From: Chloroflexota bacterium
GTDB taxonomy: Bacteria; Chloroflexota; Anaerolineae; Caldilineales; Caldilineaceae
NCBI GenBank assembly: GCA_003577005.1
Contig: QEUW01000035.1
Coordinates: forward strand, 1 to 33,181
Reading direction: 5' to 3'
DNA length: 33,181 bases
Numbering within the stretch: the stretch's first letter is position 1; every line of letters starts with the position of its first letter. The position numbers and the translations under genes are program-made. Positions 17,170 to 24,600 of the stretch are shown piece by piece. Below the pieces are notes generated by a model. It did no database searches and was not told the origin of the DNA. It saw only the letters and a list, made by a program, of their open reading frames with translations.

Positions 17170-18957
17170 ATGTCCGCCCACGATTCTCCTGTTCAGCGCC
17201 CGCGTATCCTCGTGTGTGACCCTATCCACCCGGACGGTATCGCCCTGCTCCAACAACATGCCGAGGTCGATCTGGTCGGCGAACCGGCTCTGACGGTGTC
17301 AGAATTGGCAGCGCGCATCGCTGGCTACGATGCCGTCATCCACCGCAGCCGCACAGCCATCCCCGCCGGGGTGATCGAACAGGCGCGCAATCTGCGCATC
17401 ATCGCCCGCGCCGGTGTGGGGCTGGACAACATCGACCTGGCTGCAGCCGAGGCGCGGGGGATCGAGGTGGTCAATGCGCCCGACGCCACCTCGGTTTCGG
17501 TGGCCGAACATACCTTTGCCCTGATGTTGGGGGTGGCGCGCCAGTTGAGTGTTGCGGATCAGGGGCTCAAAGAGGGGCGCTGGGAAAAAAACAAGTATTC
17601 CGGCAGCGAGCTTGCCGGCAAGACGCTGGGCATCATCGGCTTTGGGCGGATCGGGCGCGAGGTGAGCAAACGGGCCCAGGCATTCGACATGCGTGTGCTG
17701 GTCAACCAGACGCGCGCTACATCCGATCTGGCGCAGGCCTGGCAGGTAGAGCGGGTGGACCTGGGTGAGCTATTGGCGCGCGCCGATTTTGTCACCATCC
17801 ACGTGCCGTTGCGCCCGGCTAATCGAGGGCTGATCGGCGCCCACGAACTGGCGCTGATGAAGCCAACCGCTTATCTCATCAACACCGCGCGCGGCGGTAT
17901 TGTCGATGAAGATGCATTGCTGGCCGCGCTTGACCAGGGGCAGATCGCCGGGGCCGCACTCGATGTCTTTGCCGGCGAACCCCGGCCCGACCCGCGGCTT
18001 GTCCGCCATCCCCGTGTGCTCGCCACGCCCCATATTGGCGCCAATACGGAAGATGCGCAACGCCGGGCGGCGCTCGCCATCGCCGGGCAAATATTAGCCG
18101 CCTTTCGTCGCCAGAGCGCCGCCGAGACGCTCTCGCTACGGGTCGTGCCGGTGGACAAGTTGCTGCCCCACGAACACCACGATCCACAACGAGTCTCCCG
18201 CCTGGCCGAGCGGATCGTGGCGGATGGGCTTCTGGCCAATCCGCCGGTCGTGGCTGCACTGGAGGATGATCGCTATATTGTGCTGGATGGCGCCACGCGT
18301 GTCACTGCTTTTCGCCAGCTTGGCTGTCCGCACCTGGTGGTACAGGTGGTCGATCCGCAGCGCGAGAATGTACAACTGCACACCTGGTTTCACGCCGTGC
18401 GCGGGCGAGATGTGCAGGAATTTCTCGACCTGATACGCAGTGCGCCGCACCTGCGAGTGACCGAGATGCCGGTGGAAGGGTTGGCGCACGCATTTTGGGA
18501 ACGGAGCGCACTGGGCTATCTTGTGACGGTTGACCAGCAAGGTTTTCTATTGGAACAGGCCCAGCAACCCGAAGACGGCGAGGAGGATGGCTGGATCACG
18601 CCGCTAAACGAGTTGGTCAACCGCTACGGGGCATGGGGCGAGATCGAACGCACTGTAGTCAATGAGGTGGAAACTTTGCGTAGCCAGTACAGCGATCTGG
18701 TGGGGTTGGTGGTCTTTCCCCAGTTTGCCCTGGAGATTATCATGAGGCAGGTGGCGCATGGCCGTTTGCTCCCGGCCGGCATCACTCGTTTTGTGACGCC
18801 GGGGCGGATCTTGCGGCTCAATGTACCGCTGAGCATTCTCGCCAGCGCCGAACCCATCAGCCACAAGCGCGCGTGGCTCGACCGGCTGGTTGAGAGTAAA
18901 CTCACCAGCCGCAGTGTTCGTTATTATCAGGAGCCGGTGATCCTCCTGGACGAGTAA
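17170..18957 (+). CDS. serA: D-3-phosphoglycerate dehydrogenase fused to a ParB/SerK-like domain
   Basis: This is 595 residues from the ATG at 17170; a TTG at 17152 is the other choice. Residues 1 to about 318 are a complete D-2-hydroxyacid dehydrogenase of the SerA type: [12 protein letters not shown], Rossmann loop GFGRIG (157-162), and the catalytic triad Arg241 (NTARGG), Glu270 (FAGEP) and His288 (TPHIGA). SerA oxidises 3-phosphoglycerate with NAD to start serine synthesis. The usual ASB/ACT regulatory tail is absent. Instead, from about 322, a ParB/Srx-like domain follows (VDKLLPHE with Glu335, then [18 protein letters not shown], Asp373 to Arg377) plus about 200 further residues. This 270-residue block has the size and N-terminal motifs of the SbnI/SerK free-serine kinases. 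Kinase activity is inference. The Mut7-C gene follows after 6 bases. Confidence 0.88.
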   Translation: MSAHDSPVQRPRILVCDPIHPDGIALLQQHAEVDLVGEPALTVSELAARIAGYDAVIHRSRTAIPAGVIEQARNLRIIARAGVGLDNIDLAAAEARGIEVVNAPDATSVSVAEHTFALMLGVARQLSVADQGLKEGRWEKNKYSGSELAGKTLGIIGFGRIGREVSKRAQAFDMRVLVNQTRATSDLAQAWQVERVDLGELLARADFVTIHVPLRPANRGLIGAHELALMKPTAYLINTARGGIVDEDALLAALDQGQIAGAALDVFAGEPRPDPRLVRHPRVLATPHIGANTEDAQRRAALAIAGQILAAFRRQSAAETLSLRVVPVDKLLPHEHHDPQRVSRLAERIVADGLLANPPVVAALEDDRYIVLDGATRVTAFRQLGCPHLVVQVVDPQRENVQLHTWFHAVRGRDVQEFLDLIRSAPHLRVTEMPVEGLAHAFWERSALGYLVTVDQQGFLLEQAQQPEDGEEDGWITPLNELVNRYGAWGEIERTVVNEVETLRSQYSDLVGLVVFPQFALEIIMRQVAHGRLLPAGITRFVTPGRILRLNVPLSILASAEPISHKRAWLDRLVESKLTSRSVRYYQEPVILLDE

Positions 18958-18963
18958 AAAGAC

Positions 18964-19719
18964 ATGGCGCAGGCCTTCTTTCGCTTTTTTGGCGAGCTCA
19001 ACGACTTTCTGCCTTCAGTGCAGCGTGAGCAGACCCTTGTGGCGCCGCTCAACGGTTCTGTCACCGTAAAGCACCTGATCGAATCCCTGGGGCCGCCTCA
19101 CCCTGAAATCGAAGCCATCTTTGCCAATCAGGAACCGGTGAATTTTGAGTACGTTGTCCAGTCTGGCGACCGGGTCGACGTGCATCCGGTTTCCACGGTA
19201 AATGGGGTTGTTCGAGTGCGCCCACTACGCCCGCCCTTGACGCCGCCATTGCGCTTTGTGCTCGACACCCACCTGGGCCAGTTGGCGACTTATCTGCGTC
19301 TGCTCGGGTTTGATGCGCTCTACCGCAATGACTTTGACGACGCCGAGTTGGCGCAGATTTCAGCTACCGAAACCCGTGTCTTGCTGACTCGCGACCGGGG
19401 TCTGCTCAAACGCAAGTGTGTCATCTACGGGTACTGTGTGCGGGTCAGCGAACCGCGCCAACAGCTGGTCGACCTGCTGCGACGCTACCGGCTCACCGCC
19501 GCCATCCAGCCCTGGCGGCGCTGTCTGCGTTGCAACGGTCTGCTCCGCACTACTGCAAAAGCGGCCATCCTCGACCAACTCGAACCCAAAACGCGTCTCT
19601 TCTACGACGACTTCCAGCAATGCGACACCTGCGGCCAGATCTACTGGCAAGGCTCCCACCACGCCCGGATGGAAGCGTTTGTCACCGAGATCATGGCTGC
19701 GGTCAATTGTGAATTGTGA
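18964..19719 (+). CDS. Mut7-C RNase-domain protein with N-terminal ubiquitin-like domain
   Basis: This is a 251-residue protein. Residues 1-85 match the MoaD/ubiquitin-like 'Mut7-C ubiquitin' fold (ending FEYVVQSGDRVDVHPV). Residues 95-245 match Mut7-C, a PIN-like RNase domain: RFVLDTHLGQLATYLRLLGFD with Asp101, VLLTRDRGLLKR with Asp144, and a zinc ribbon C187-x2-C190 and C220-x2-C223 (CLRCNG, CDTCGQIYW). Members are predicted nucleases; a precise substrate is not known to me. It lies 6 bases after the serA-like gene and is surely co-transcribed, but no functional link is obvious. The last codons (VNCEL and stop) lie inside a TTGTGAA heptamer repeat, so the C-terminus may have been set by the repeat. 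Confidence 0.85.
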   Translation: MAQAFFRFFGELNDFLPSVQREQTLVAPLNGSVTVKHLIESLGPPHPEIEAIFANQEPVNFEYVVQSGDRVDVHPVSTVNGVVRVRPLRPPLTPPLRFVLDTHLGQLATYLRLLGFDALYRNDFDDAELAQISATETRVLLTRDRGLLKRKCVIYGYCVRVSEPRQQLVDLLRRYRLTAAIQPWRRCLRCNGLLRTTAKAAILDQLEPKTRLFYDDFQQCDTCGQIYWQGSHHARMEAFVTEIMAAVNCEL

Positions 19720-19743
19720 ACTGCGAATTGTGAATTGCAAATG
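19702..19743. repeat. heptamer repeat (CAATTGTGAATTGTGAA type) at the end of the Mut7-C gene
   Basis: Units like AATTGTGAATTGTGAACTG are repeated about five times. The stop codon TGA (19717-19719) of the upstream gene is part of a unit. The gap continues to 19791 with copies of the octamer family in reverse orientation (19760-19794), whose first TAG is the stop of the minus-strand gene. Confidence 0.65.
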
Positions 19744-19791
19744 ATGGCGAGCCCCCCTGTTCCCCGCTCTACGTTCCCTGTTCTACGTTCG

Positions 19792-21627
19792 CTACCCCCA
19801 CACCTCGCGTAGATTCTCCCACAGGATGTAGGCGCCTGTGATCAAGATCAGCACGATGATGATCTGCCAGAAGTACTCATAGAAAATGACGAGCGTGGCG
19901 ACTACACTCAAGCCGATGGTGAGGCGGGTGATAAGACGCACCATGCTGCCGCGAAAACCGGTTTCGATCAGGGCAAAGAGCGCCAGCGCAGCGATGAGGC
20001 CAAAGAAGAGGTGAGGCCGGCCAAAGACAAAGAGCGCCACGATGACGACCATCATCAGCCCCACGCTGAGCGCCGCCCACACTTCGGCCAGACGGCTAAA
20101 GCGCAGGCGCGCCTCTGATGCTGGTCGATGGGCGCGGCGTAAGTGAGCGCGCAACGGGCCTGTGTTGCCGCCGCGCACCTGGCCGGCGTAAAACTCCAGC
20201 GCCTCCAGCAGCGCCTGCCCGGCTGCAGCCTCGCGGCGCAGGGCGTCCAGTTCTTTGCCGACTGTGGCGATCTGTTCCTGGTGTTCGGCATAGAAGCGAT
20301 AAAGGTGCGGCTGCGTACGCATGGCGGCGGCGAGGACACCCATTTGCTGGAGCGTGTCCGCTTTCATGCGGATCGTTTCCCACAGTTGTTGTTGGCGGGT
20401 GCGCAGGCGTGCCTGTTCGGCCAACAACTGGTGTTCCAGCACATGCCGGGGTGGCGCTTTATCCAGCCCGGCCCAACCTACGGGATCGTACCAGGCGAGG
20501 CGTACGCTGCCGTTGCGGTTGTACATGGGGCCGGCGGGGGCATCCTCGCCGGCAAATGGATCTTCGGTATAAAGACCCCACAATCCTCGATATTGGGTGA
20601 CCCACGCCGGCGGCGGCGAGAGGGAATAGACATCATCCCACTCTGCCACCTGGCCGGGGCCGATGGAAAAGCCATCTCCGCGCGCATAATCGACAAAGGG
20701 AATACGGAAGATGTTGCGGATGGCGGCCTGTGAGCCATTGGCGCCCTCTTCGGCATATTGGCGCAGGCGTTGCTGCCAGAAGCGCAACACCCGGTCGGTG
20801 GCGCGCACGAGCGGCGCCAGAAAAGGCAACTCGATTTCAGTCAGGTATTCGCCCGGCTGGAAGTAACAGGCATGTGAGCCGGCGCCGATATAGACGACCG
20901 GGTGTTCGCCCACCTTTTCGACCTCCGGGTCATTCCAGTGACGGCGTAGGTCATCGCCGTAGTAATCGTGCGAGGCATAGGCCACCCATTCGGGGATCAC
21001 CGCACCGGTGTCGCCGTCCTCAGAGAGGTAGAGACAACACATCTCCCAGTCGGCTTCATGGTCGTTGGCGCCAAAAAAGCCGGAGCGCCAGTTATTGAAC
21101 GGATAGAAGAACCAATACTGCAACACGAGCCAGCCATTCTCGCGCACAACACGGCCATAGTAGACAAAACGCCCATCTTTTGCGGTCATACGCCGGTAGG
21201 CCAGCGCCGCCGCCGCCGCCGTATCACCGGTGACGCGGCCACGGGCAAGCAGCGAGATGGAAAAGAGCGCATCGATCAGGCGGGAACCGTAACCAACGCG
21301 CGCCAGACGCCCCAGGCCAGCGTGAAAGGTTTCGCGTGAGGCCAGTTCCTGCTCATCCACCATCCGTTTGGCGGCTTCATACGGCTCCACCAGCCGCAGA
21401 TAGTGAATGGTGCCAAATTCCCCCGAGTAGGGATAGGAGAGCCGTTCCAGATCGAGCTGGTTGGCCGGGACCAACTGGACAGCTACCTCATCGGGTCGCT
21501 GGACCCAAAGGCTGCACGACCGCACGTATGGCTCGACGCTCATGGGGAAGAATTGCTCGCCTTGCGTAAAACGCAGCACCGGCTCGAAGCGGCGCAGGAG
21601 CGCCAGATCACCAGTCGGGTTGCTCAT
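19792..21627 (-). CDS. Vps62-like protein with C-terminal membrane helices
   Basis: The product is 611 residues with no signal peptide. The central region (about 155-265) resembles the Vps62/DUF946 family: LQYWFFYPFNNW, the HEADWE motif (190-195), WVAYASHDYYGDD and VVYIGAGSHACYF with His251. Around this, the first 150 residues start EPVLRFTQGEQFFPMSVEPY, a typical N-terminus for this family. A charged helical stretch (about 380-480) precedes four hydrophobic segments near the end (about 505-605: VGLMMVVIVALFVFG, FFGLIAALALFALIE, LTIGLSVVATLVIF, IIIVLILITGAYILW). The large domain should sit in the cytoplasm or face the membrane surface. The biochemical role of this family in bacteria is not established. 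It overlaps the upstream membrane-protein gene by 20 bases, which suggests translational coupling. Confidence 0.7.
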   Translation of the reverse strand: MSNPTGDLALLRRFEPVLRFTQGEQFFPMSVEPYVRSCSLWVQRPDEVAVQLVPANQLDLERLSYPYSGEFGTIHYLRLVEPYEAAKRMVDEQELASRETFHAGLGRLARVGYGSRLIDALFSISLLARGRVTGDTAAAAALAYRRMTAKDGRFVYYGRVVRENGWLVLQYWFFYPFNNWRSGFFGANDHEADWEMCCLYLSEDGDTGAVIPEWVAYASHDYYGDDLRRHWNDPEVEKVGEHPVVYIGAGSHACYFQPGEYLTEIELPFLAPLVRATDRVLRFWQQRLRQYAEEGANGSQAAIRNIFRIPFVDYARGDGFSIGPGQVAEWDDVYSLSPPPAWVTQYRGLWGLYTEDPFAGEDAPAGPMYNRNGSVRLAWYDPVGWAGLDKAPPRHVLEHQLLAEQARLRTRQQQLWETIRMKADTLQQMGVLAAAMRTQPHLYRFYAEHQEQIATVGKELDALRREAAAGQALLEALEFYAGQVRGGNTGPLRAHLRRAHRPASEARLRFSRLAEVWAALSVGLMMVVIVALFVFGRPHLFFGLIAALALFALIETGFRGSMVRLITRLTIGLSVVATLVIFYEYFWQIIIVLILITGAYILWENLREVWG

Positions 21628-22135
21628 GGCTTTGCTCCAGCAGAGCCGGCGACTCTGTCAACCCTTCGGCGCGGCGATATTCGGCCAGGTCGCGCGGGGT
21701 GGGCGTGCGGGCGAGAAAAGCAGTACGGACATCGGCGGTGTTCAAATAGAGCACCAGGATCACCGAGTAGGCCATGATGACATAGAGCCACGGCGACTGG
21801 CGAAAGTGGGAAGTGGTGCCAAAGTAGATCCAGAGGGCAAAACCAAGCGCTAACCCCTGGAGCGCAATGGCGATGACCCAGGCGCTGCGCCGTTGAAAAT
21901 AGAAGCTGGTAGCCGTCATCAACAGCATGACGGCGATAATCCCATAGCCAGCGGTGAAGAGAAAGGTGTCAACTGCCATTGGGGATGGCACAGCGATCAA
22001 TTCATTGTCCCAGTCAACCTGGCGTACAAAATAGACGATCACCCCTGCCAGGCATAAGGCCTGCACCGCCATCAGTAGGCTGATGGCGCGAATAGGCCAC
22101 GGGTTGGGTGCAGCCAGGGTCGGCTCAACAGACAT
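21608..22135 (-). CDS. four-helix membrane protein of unknown function
   Basis: This is 175 residues from the ATG at 22135 (MSVEPTLAAPNPWPIRAIS); the frame extends to 22171, but that extension shows nothing conserved. Four hydrophobic helices are visible: about 17-37 (AISLLMAVQALCLAGVIVYF), 55-75 (TFLFTAGYGIIAVMLLMTA), 83-103 (VIAIALQGLALGFALWIYF) and 110-128 (PWLYVIMAYSVILVLYL). A short acidic cytoplasmic tail follows. I do not recognise a family. Its end overlaps the start of the Vps62-like gene by 20 bases, so the two products may form one membrane complex; this is inference. Confidence 0.7.
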   Translation of the reverse strand: MSVEPTLAAPNPWPIRAISLLMAVQALCLAGVIVYFVRQVDWDNELIAVPSPMAVDTFLFTAGYGIIAVMLLMTATSFYFQRRSAWVIAIALQGLALGFALWIYFGTTSHFRQSPWLYVIMAYSVILVLYLNTADVRTAFLARTPTPRDLAEYRRAEGLTESPALLEQSHEQPDW

Positions 22136-22246
22136 CGGAAATACAAACTCACAGGCAATGCAAACATCCAAAAAAGGTCATACCAAAGGTCAAGAATACT
22201 GCAAACCGCCCCTCCTGTCGAATTTAAACGAGCCATAGTTGAGCGA

Positions 22247-22810
22247 TCAACGCCCCGGCTGCCAGAGCGGCTCCGGCACCGTACGAGCGTGATTCTCAAA
22301 GCGGGCCATGACAAAAAGTGCATCCGAGAGACGGTTGAGATAGGCAAGCACGTGCGGACCGACTGCTTCCTCGCGGGCCAGCGCCGTCACCACCCGTTCC
22401 GCCCGGCGGCAGACGGTGCGGGCCACGTGCAACTGCGCCGCCCCCAGCGCCCCGCCCGGCAAGATAAAGTTTTGCAACGGGCCGACCACTGCCAACAGTT
22501 CGTCGATCAGCCCTTCTAGCTTTTCTATGTGCCGCGCCTCGATCTGGGGAATCTTGTACTTCTCCTTGTCTTCCTCATAAAAACAGAGGTCGGACCCCAA
22601 ATCAAACAGTTCGTTCTGGATCACCGGCAGCACCTCCTGCAGGCGTGGGCAAAGCCCTTGCGCCAGCGCCACGCCGATCTGCGAATTCAACTCATCGACC
22701 GTCCCATACGCCTCCACCCGCAGCGCATCCTTAGGCACACGCTGCCCACCGCCCAGCGCCGTTGTCCCCGCATCACCGGTTTTTGTGTAGATCTTTGTCA
22801 GTCGTGGCAT
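22247..22810 (-). CDS. pduO: PduO-type ATP:cob(I)alamin adenosyltransferase
   Basis: This 187-residue protein has the full PduO signature: [20 protein letters not shown] (10-28), [16 protein letters not shown] (31-46), and the C-terminal active-site helix [10 protein letters not shown] with [15 protein letters not shown]. It transfers the adenosyl group from ATP to cob(I)alamin or to a late corrinoid, giving the coenzyme B12 form. GGAGGG at 22815-22820, directly beside a heptamer-repeat hairpin, is its Shine-Dalgarno. It is the last cobalamin gene of the run, separated from cobQ only by that hairpin. Length is normal. Confidence 0.96.
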   Translation of the reverse strand: MPRLTKIYTKTGDAGTTALGGGQRVPKDALRVEAYGTVDELNSQIGVALAQGLCPRLQEVLPVIQNELFDLGSDLCFYEEDKEKYKIPQIEARHIEKLEGLIDELLAVVGPLQNFILPGGALGAAQLHVARTVCRRAERVVTALAREEAVGPHVLAYLNRLSDALFVMARFENHARTVPEPLWQPGR

Positions 22811-22824
22811 ATTTCCCTCCGTAA

Positions 22825-22935
22825 TGGTTAACGGTTAATGCTCAATGGTTAACGACCGATCCTTGCATGGGAGCGGACTTGAACCACGAGAGTTGCCTTC
22901 GCTAACCATTGAGCATTAACCATTAACTATTGATA
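22825..22935. repeat. heptamer-repeat hairpin between cobQ and pduO
   Basis: The arms at 22833-22851 and 22903-22921 pair perfectly over 19 bp (GGTTAATGCTCAATGGTTA and its complement) and continue imperfectly outwards. The loop is 51 bases. The units are AATGGTTA/TTGAGCA-like heptamers. One side supplies the last codons and stop of cobQ; the other side abuts the pduO Shine-Dalgarno, so the hairpin fills the whole gap. Confidence 0.75.
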
Positions 22936-24343
22936 ATTGCTCCGCCCAACCGGTCTCTTCCACCAGGCGGGCGATGCGATTCAATTCCGATTCGACGACG
23001 GCTGCCCAATCCTCCGTCTCTCCTTGCCAGCCGAGTTGGGCCAGGAACCACTGGCGATAAGCGGCGTTTTCGAGCAGACCGTGTAGATAGACGCCATAGA
23101 CGTTGCCCTGACGCCAGCCCAAGCCTTCCGGCAAGTGCGATTCCACCCGGTTGCCAGGCGTGGTGCGACCATGGTGGATTTCATAACCGCTCAAGCTCTC
23201 ATCCCCCCACACGACAGTGCGCTGGCGAGTGATCTTGCGTGGGGCCAGCGTGGTTGTCAAATCGAGCAGACCCAACCCGTCGATGTTGCCGCTCTCCAGC
23301 CCGCCAGGGTCGAGCAGGCGGTTGCCCAGCAACTGCATCCCACCGCAGACCCCCAGGATCGGTCGCCCTGCTGCCGCCGCCCGCCTGATCTCCTGGTCCA
23401 GTCTTTCCTGGCGCAGATAGCGCAGGCTCTGCGCCGTGTTTTTGCTCCCAGGCAGGATGATGGCATCGTAGCCGGCCAGCGATTGCCGCGCCCGCACCGG
23501 CACGACGTTGACGCCTGGCGTGTAGATGAGCGGGTCGAACTCATCGAGATTGCTGGCGTACGGGTAGAGCAGCAGGGCAATATTGATGCGACCGGCTACC
23601 GGTTCGGCAGTATGATGAAAGGCGTCTTCTTCGGGCAGCGTATGGCGTATCATAGGCACAAGGGCGACCGTGGGAACCCCCGTGCGCGCCTGGAGCCAGT
23701 CCATGGCGTTGCCCAACAGCGCCGGGTCGCCGCGAAACTTGTTGAGGACAAAGCCTTTGACCAACGCCTGCTCCTCCGGTTCCAGACACATCCAGGTGCC
23801 GAGCAGGTGCGCAAAGGCGCCGCCGCGGTCGATGTCGGCCACAAGGTAGACATCGGCCTGGCATTCCAGCGCAACCCGCATGTTGACCAGGTCGCTCTGG
23901 CGCAGATTCACCTCGGCCGGGCTGCCCGCCCCCTCGATGACCACCTGGTCGAAGTCGGCCAGCAGACTGTGGAGCGACTCGCGCACCGCCGGCCACAGAT
24001 GCGTCTTGCGCTCCAGCCAGGGCAGTGCGCTGATGGCCGGGTCGAAGCGGCCGAGCACAATCACCTGGCTGTAGGTATCGGCGCTGGGTTTGAGCAGGAT
24101 CGGGTTCATGCGCACCTCGGGCGTCACGCGGGCGGCCAACGCCTGGAGGTACTGCGCCCGCCCTATCTCCAGCCCGTCGGGGGTGACGGCGGCGTTGTTG
24201 CTCATATTCTGCGCCTTGAAGGGGGCCACCCGCACCCCCTGGTTGGCAAAATAGCGACAGAGCGCCGCCACCAGAAAGGATTTGCCGGCATCGCTGGTGC
24301 AACCCATGATCATGATCGGTTGTTGCTTGCTTGTTCCATTCAT
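22916..24343 (-). CDS. cobQ: cobyric acid synthase (CobQ/CbiP)
   Basis: This is 475 residues. It performs the glutamine- and ATP-dependent amidation of the b, d, e and g carboxylates of adenosylcobyrinic a,c-diamide. The N-terminal P-loop is GCTSDAGKSFL (14-24), followed by APFKAQNMSNNA and EIGRAQYLQALAA. The C-terminal class I-like glutaminase has its cysteine in ILGVCGGMQLLG (about residue 333) and a histidine in GVYLHGLLEN. The stop and the last residues (SIVNG) come from the heptamer repeat in the gap, so the natural C-terminus has been replaced or extended by repeat sequence. The start ATG is at 24341-24343; a palindromic region (24372-24562) precedes it. Confidence 0.96.
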   Translation of the reverse strand: MNGTSKQQPIMIMGCTSDAGKSFLVAALCRYFANQGVRVAPFKAQNMSNNAAVTPDGLEIGRAQYLQALAARVTPEVRMNPILLKPSADTYSQVIVLGRFDPAISALPWLERKTHLWPAVRESLHSLLADFDQVVIEGAGSPAEVNLRQSDLVNMRVALECQADVYLVADIDRGGAFAHLLGTWMCLEPEEQALVKGFVLNKFRGDPALLGNAMDWLQARTGVPTVALVPMIRHTLPEEDAFHHTAEPVAGRINIALLLYPYASNLDEFDPLIYTPGVNVVPVRARQSLAGYDAIILPGSKNTAQSLRYLRQERLDQEIRRAAAAGRPILGVCGGMQLLGNRLLDPGGLESGNIDGLGLLDLTTTLAPRKITRQRTVVWGDESLSGYEIHHGRTTPGNRVESHLPEGLGWRQGNVYGVYLHGLLENAAYRQWFLAQLGWQGETEDWAAVVESELNRIARLVEETGWAEQLSIVNG

Positions 24344-24371
24344 CTGCGTCGATCCGATCGAATCTCTCTAA

Positions 24372-24460
24372 GTTCTGTTGACATTTCGGTTCAGGCCAGA
24401 GGTGCAACGCACTTTTCAAGTGCATCGCACCTGAGTAAATACGCCAAATGTCAACAGAAC
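24372..24460. repeat. hairpin element between cobB and cobQ (15-bp arms)
   Basis: The arms GTTCTGTTGACATTT (24372-24386) and AAATGTCAACAGAAC (24446-24460) pair perfectly. Inside, a second stem pairs AGGTGC (24400-24405) with GCACCT (24427-24432) and GCACTT (24409-24414) with AAGTGC (24418-24423), with a small internal loop. The outer loop begins CGGTT like the A/B elements but has no other shared sequence. Confidence 0.6.
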
Positions 24461-24490
24461 CTAACACTACAACGAGACTCAGACGATTGG

Positions 24491-24562
24491 CGAGACCTCC
24501 GGGAGGTGACCTCCAATAGTTTGGTTGATGAAGCTGATTCCGGCCACCTCCCGGAGGTCTCG
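24491..24562. repeat. 18-bp perfect hairpin with TGGTTGNNNAAGCTGAT loop, copy 2
   Basis: The arms at 24491-24508 and 24545-24562 are perfectly complementary over 18 bp. The loop has TGGTTGATGAAGCTGAT, which matches the loop of the hairpin at 4855-4920 in 14 defined positions, while the arms are unrelated. Confidence 0.75.
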
Positions 24563-24600
24563 TTCTTCAATCTTCAGAGATTTGTGGAGATTGAAGAGAT

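Noticed and set aside
17485..18957. Chromosome-partition ParB
   Set aside because: Only the N-terminal ParB/Srx-like motif is present; there is no helix-turn-helix or partner ParA, and it is fused to a metabolic enzyme.
22856..22900. tRNA-like T-arm (GGTTCAAGTCC on the minus strand) in the loop of the cobQ-pduO hairpin
   Set aside because: The T-stem pairs poorly and no anticodon, D or acceptor stem is present, so it is at best a fragment.
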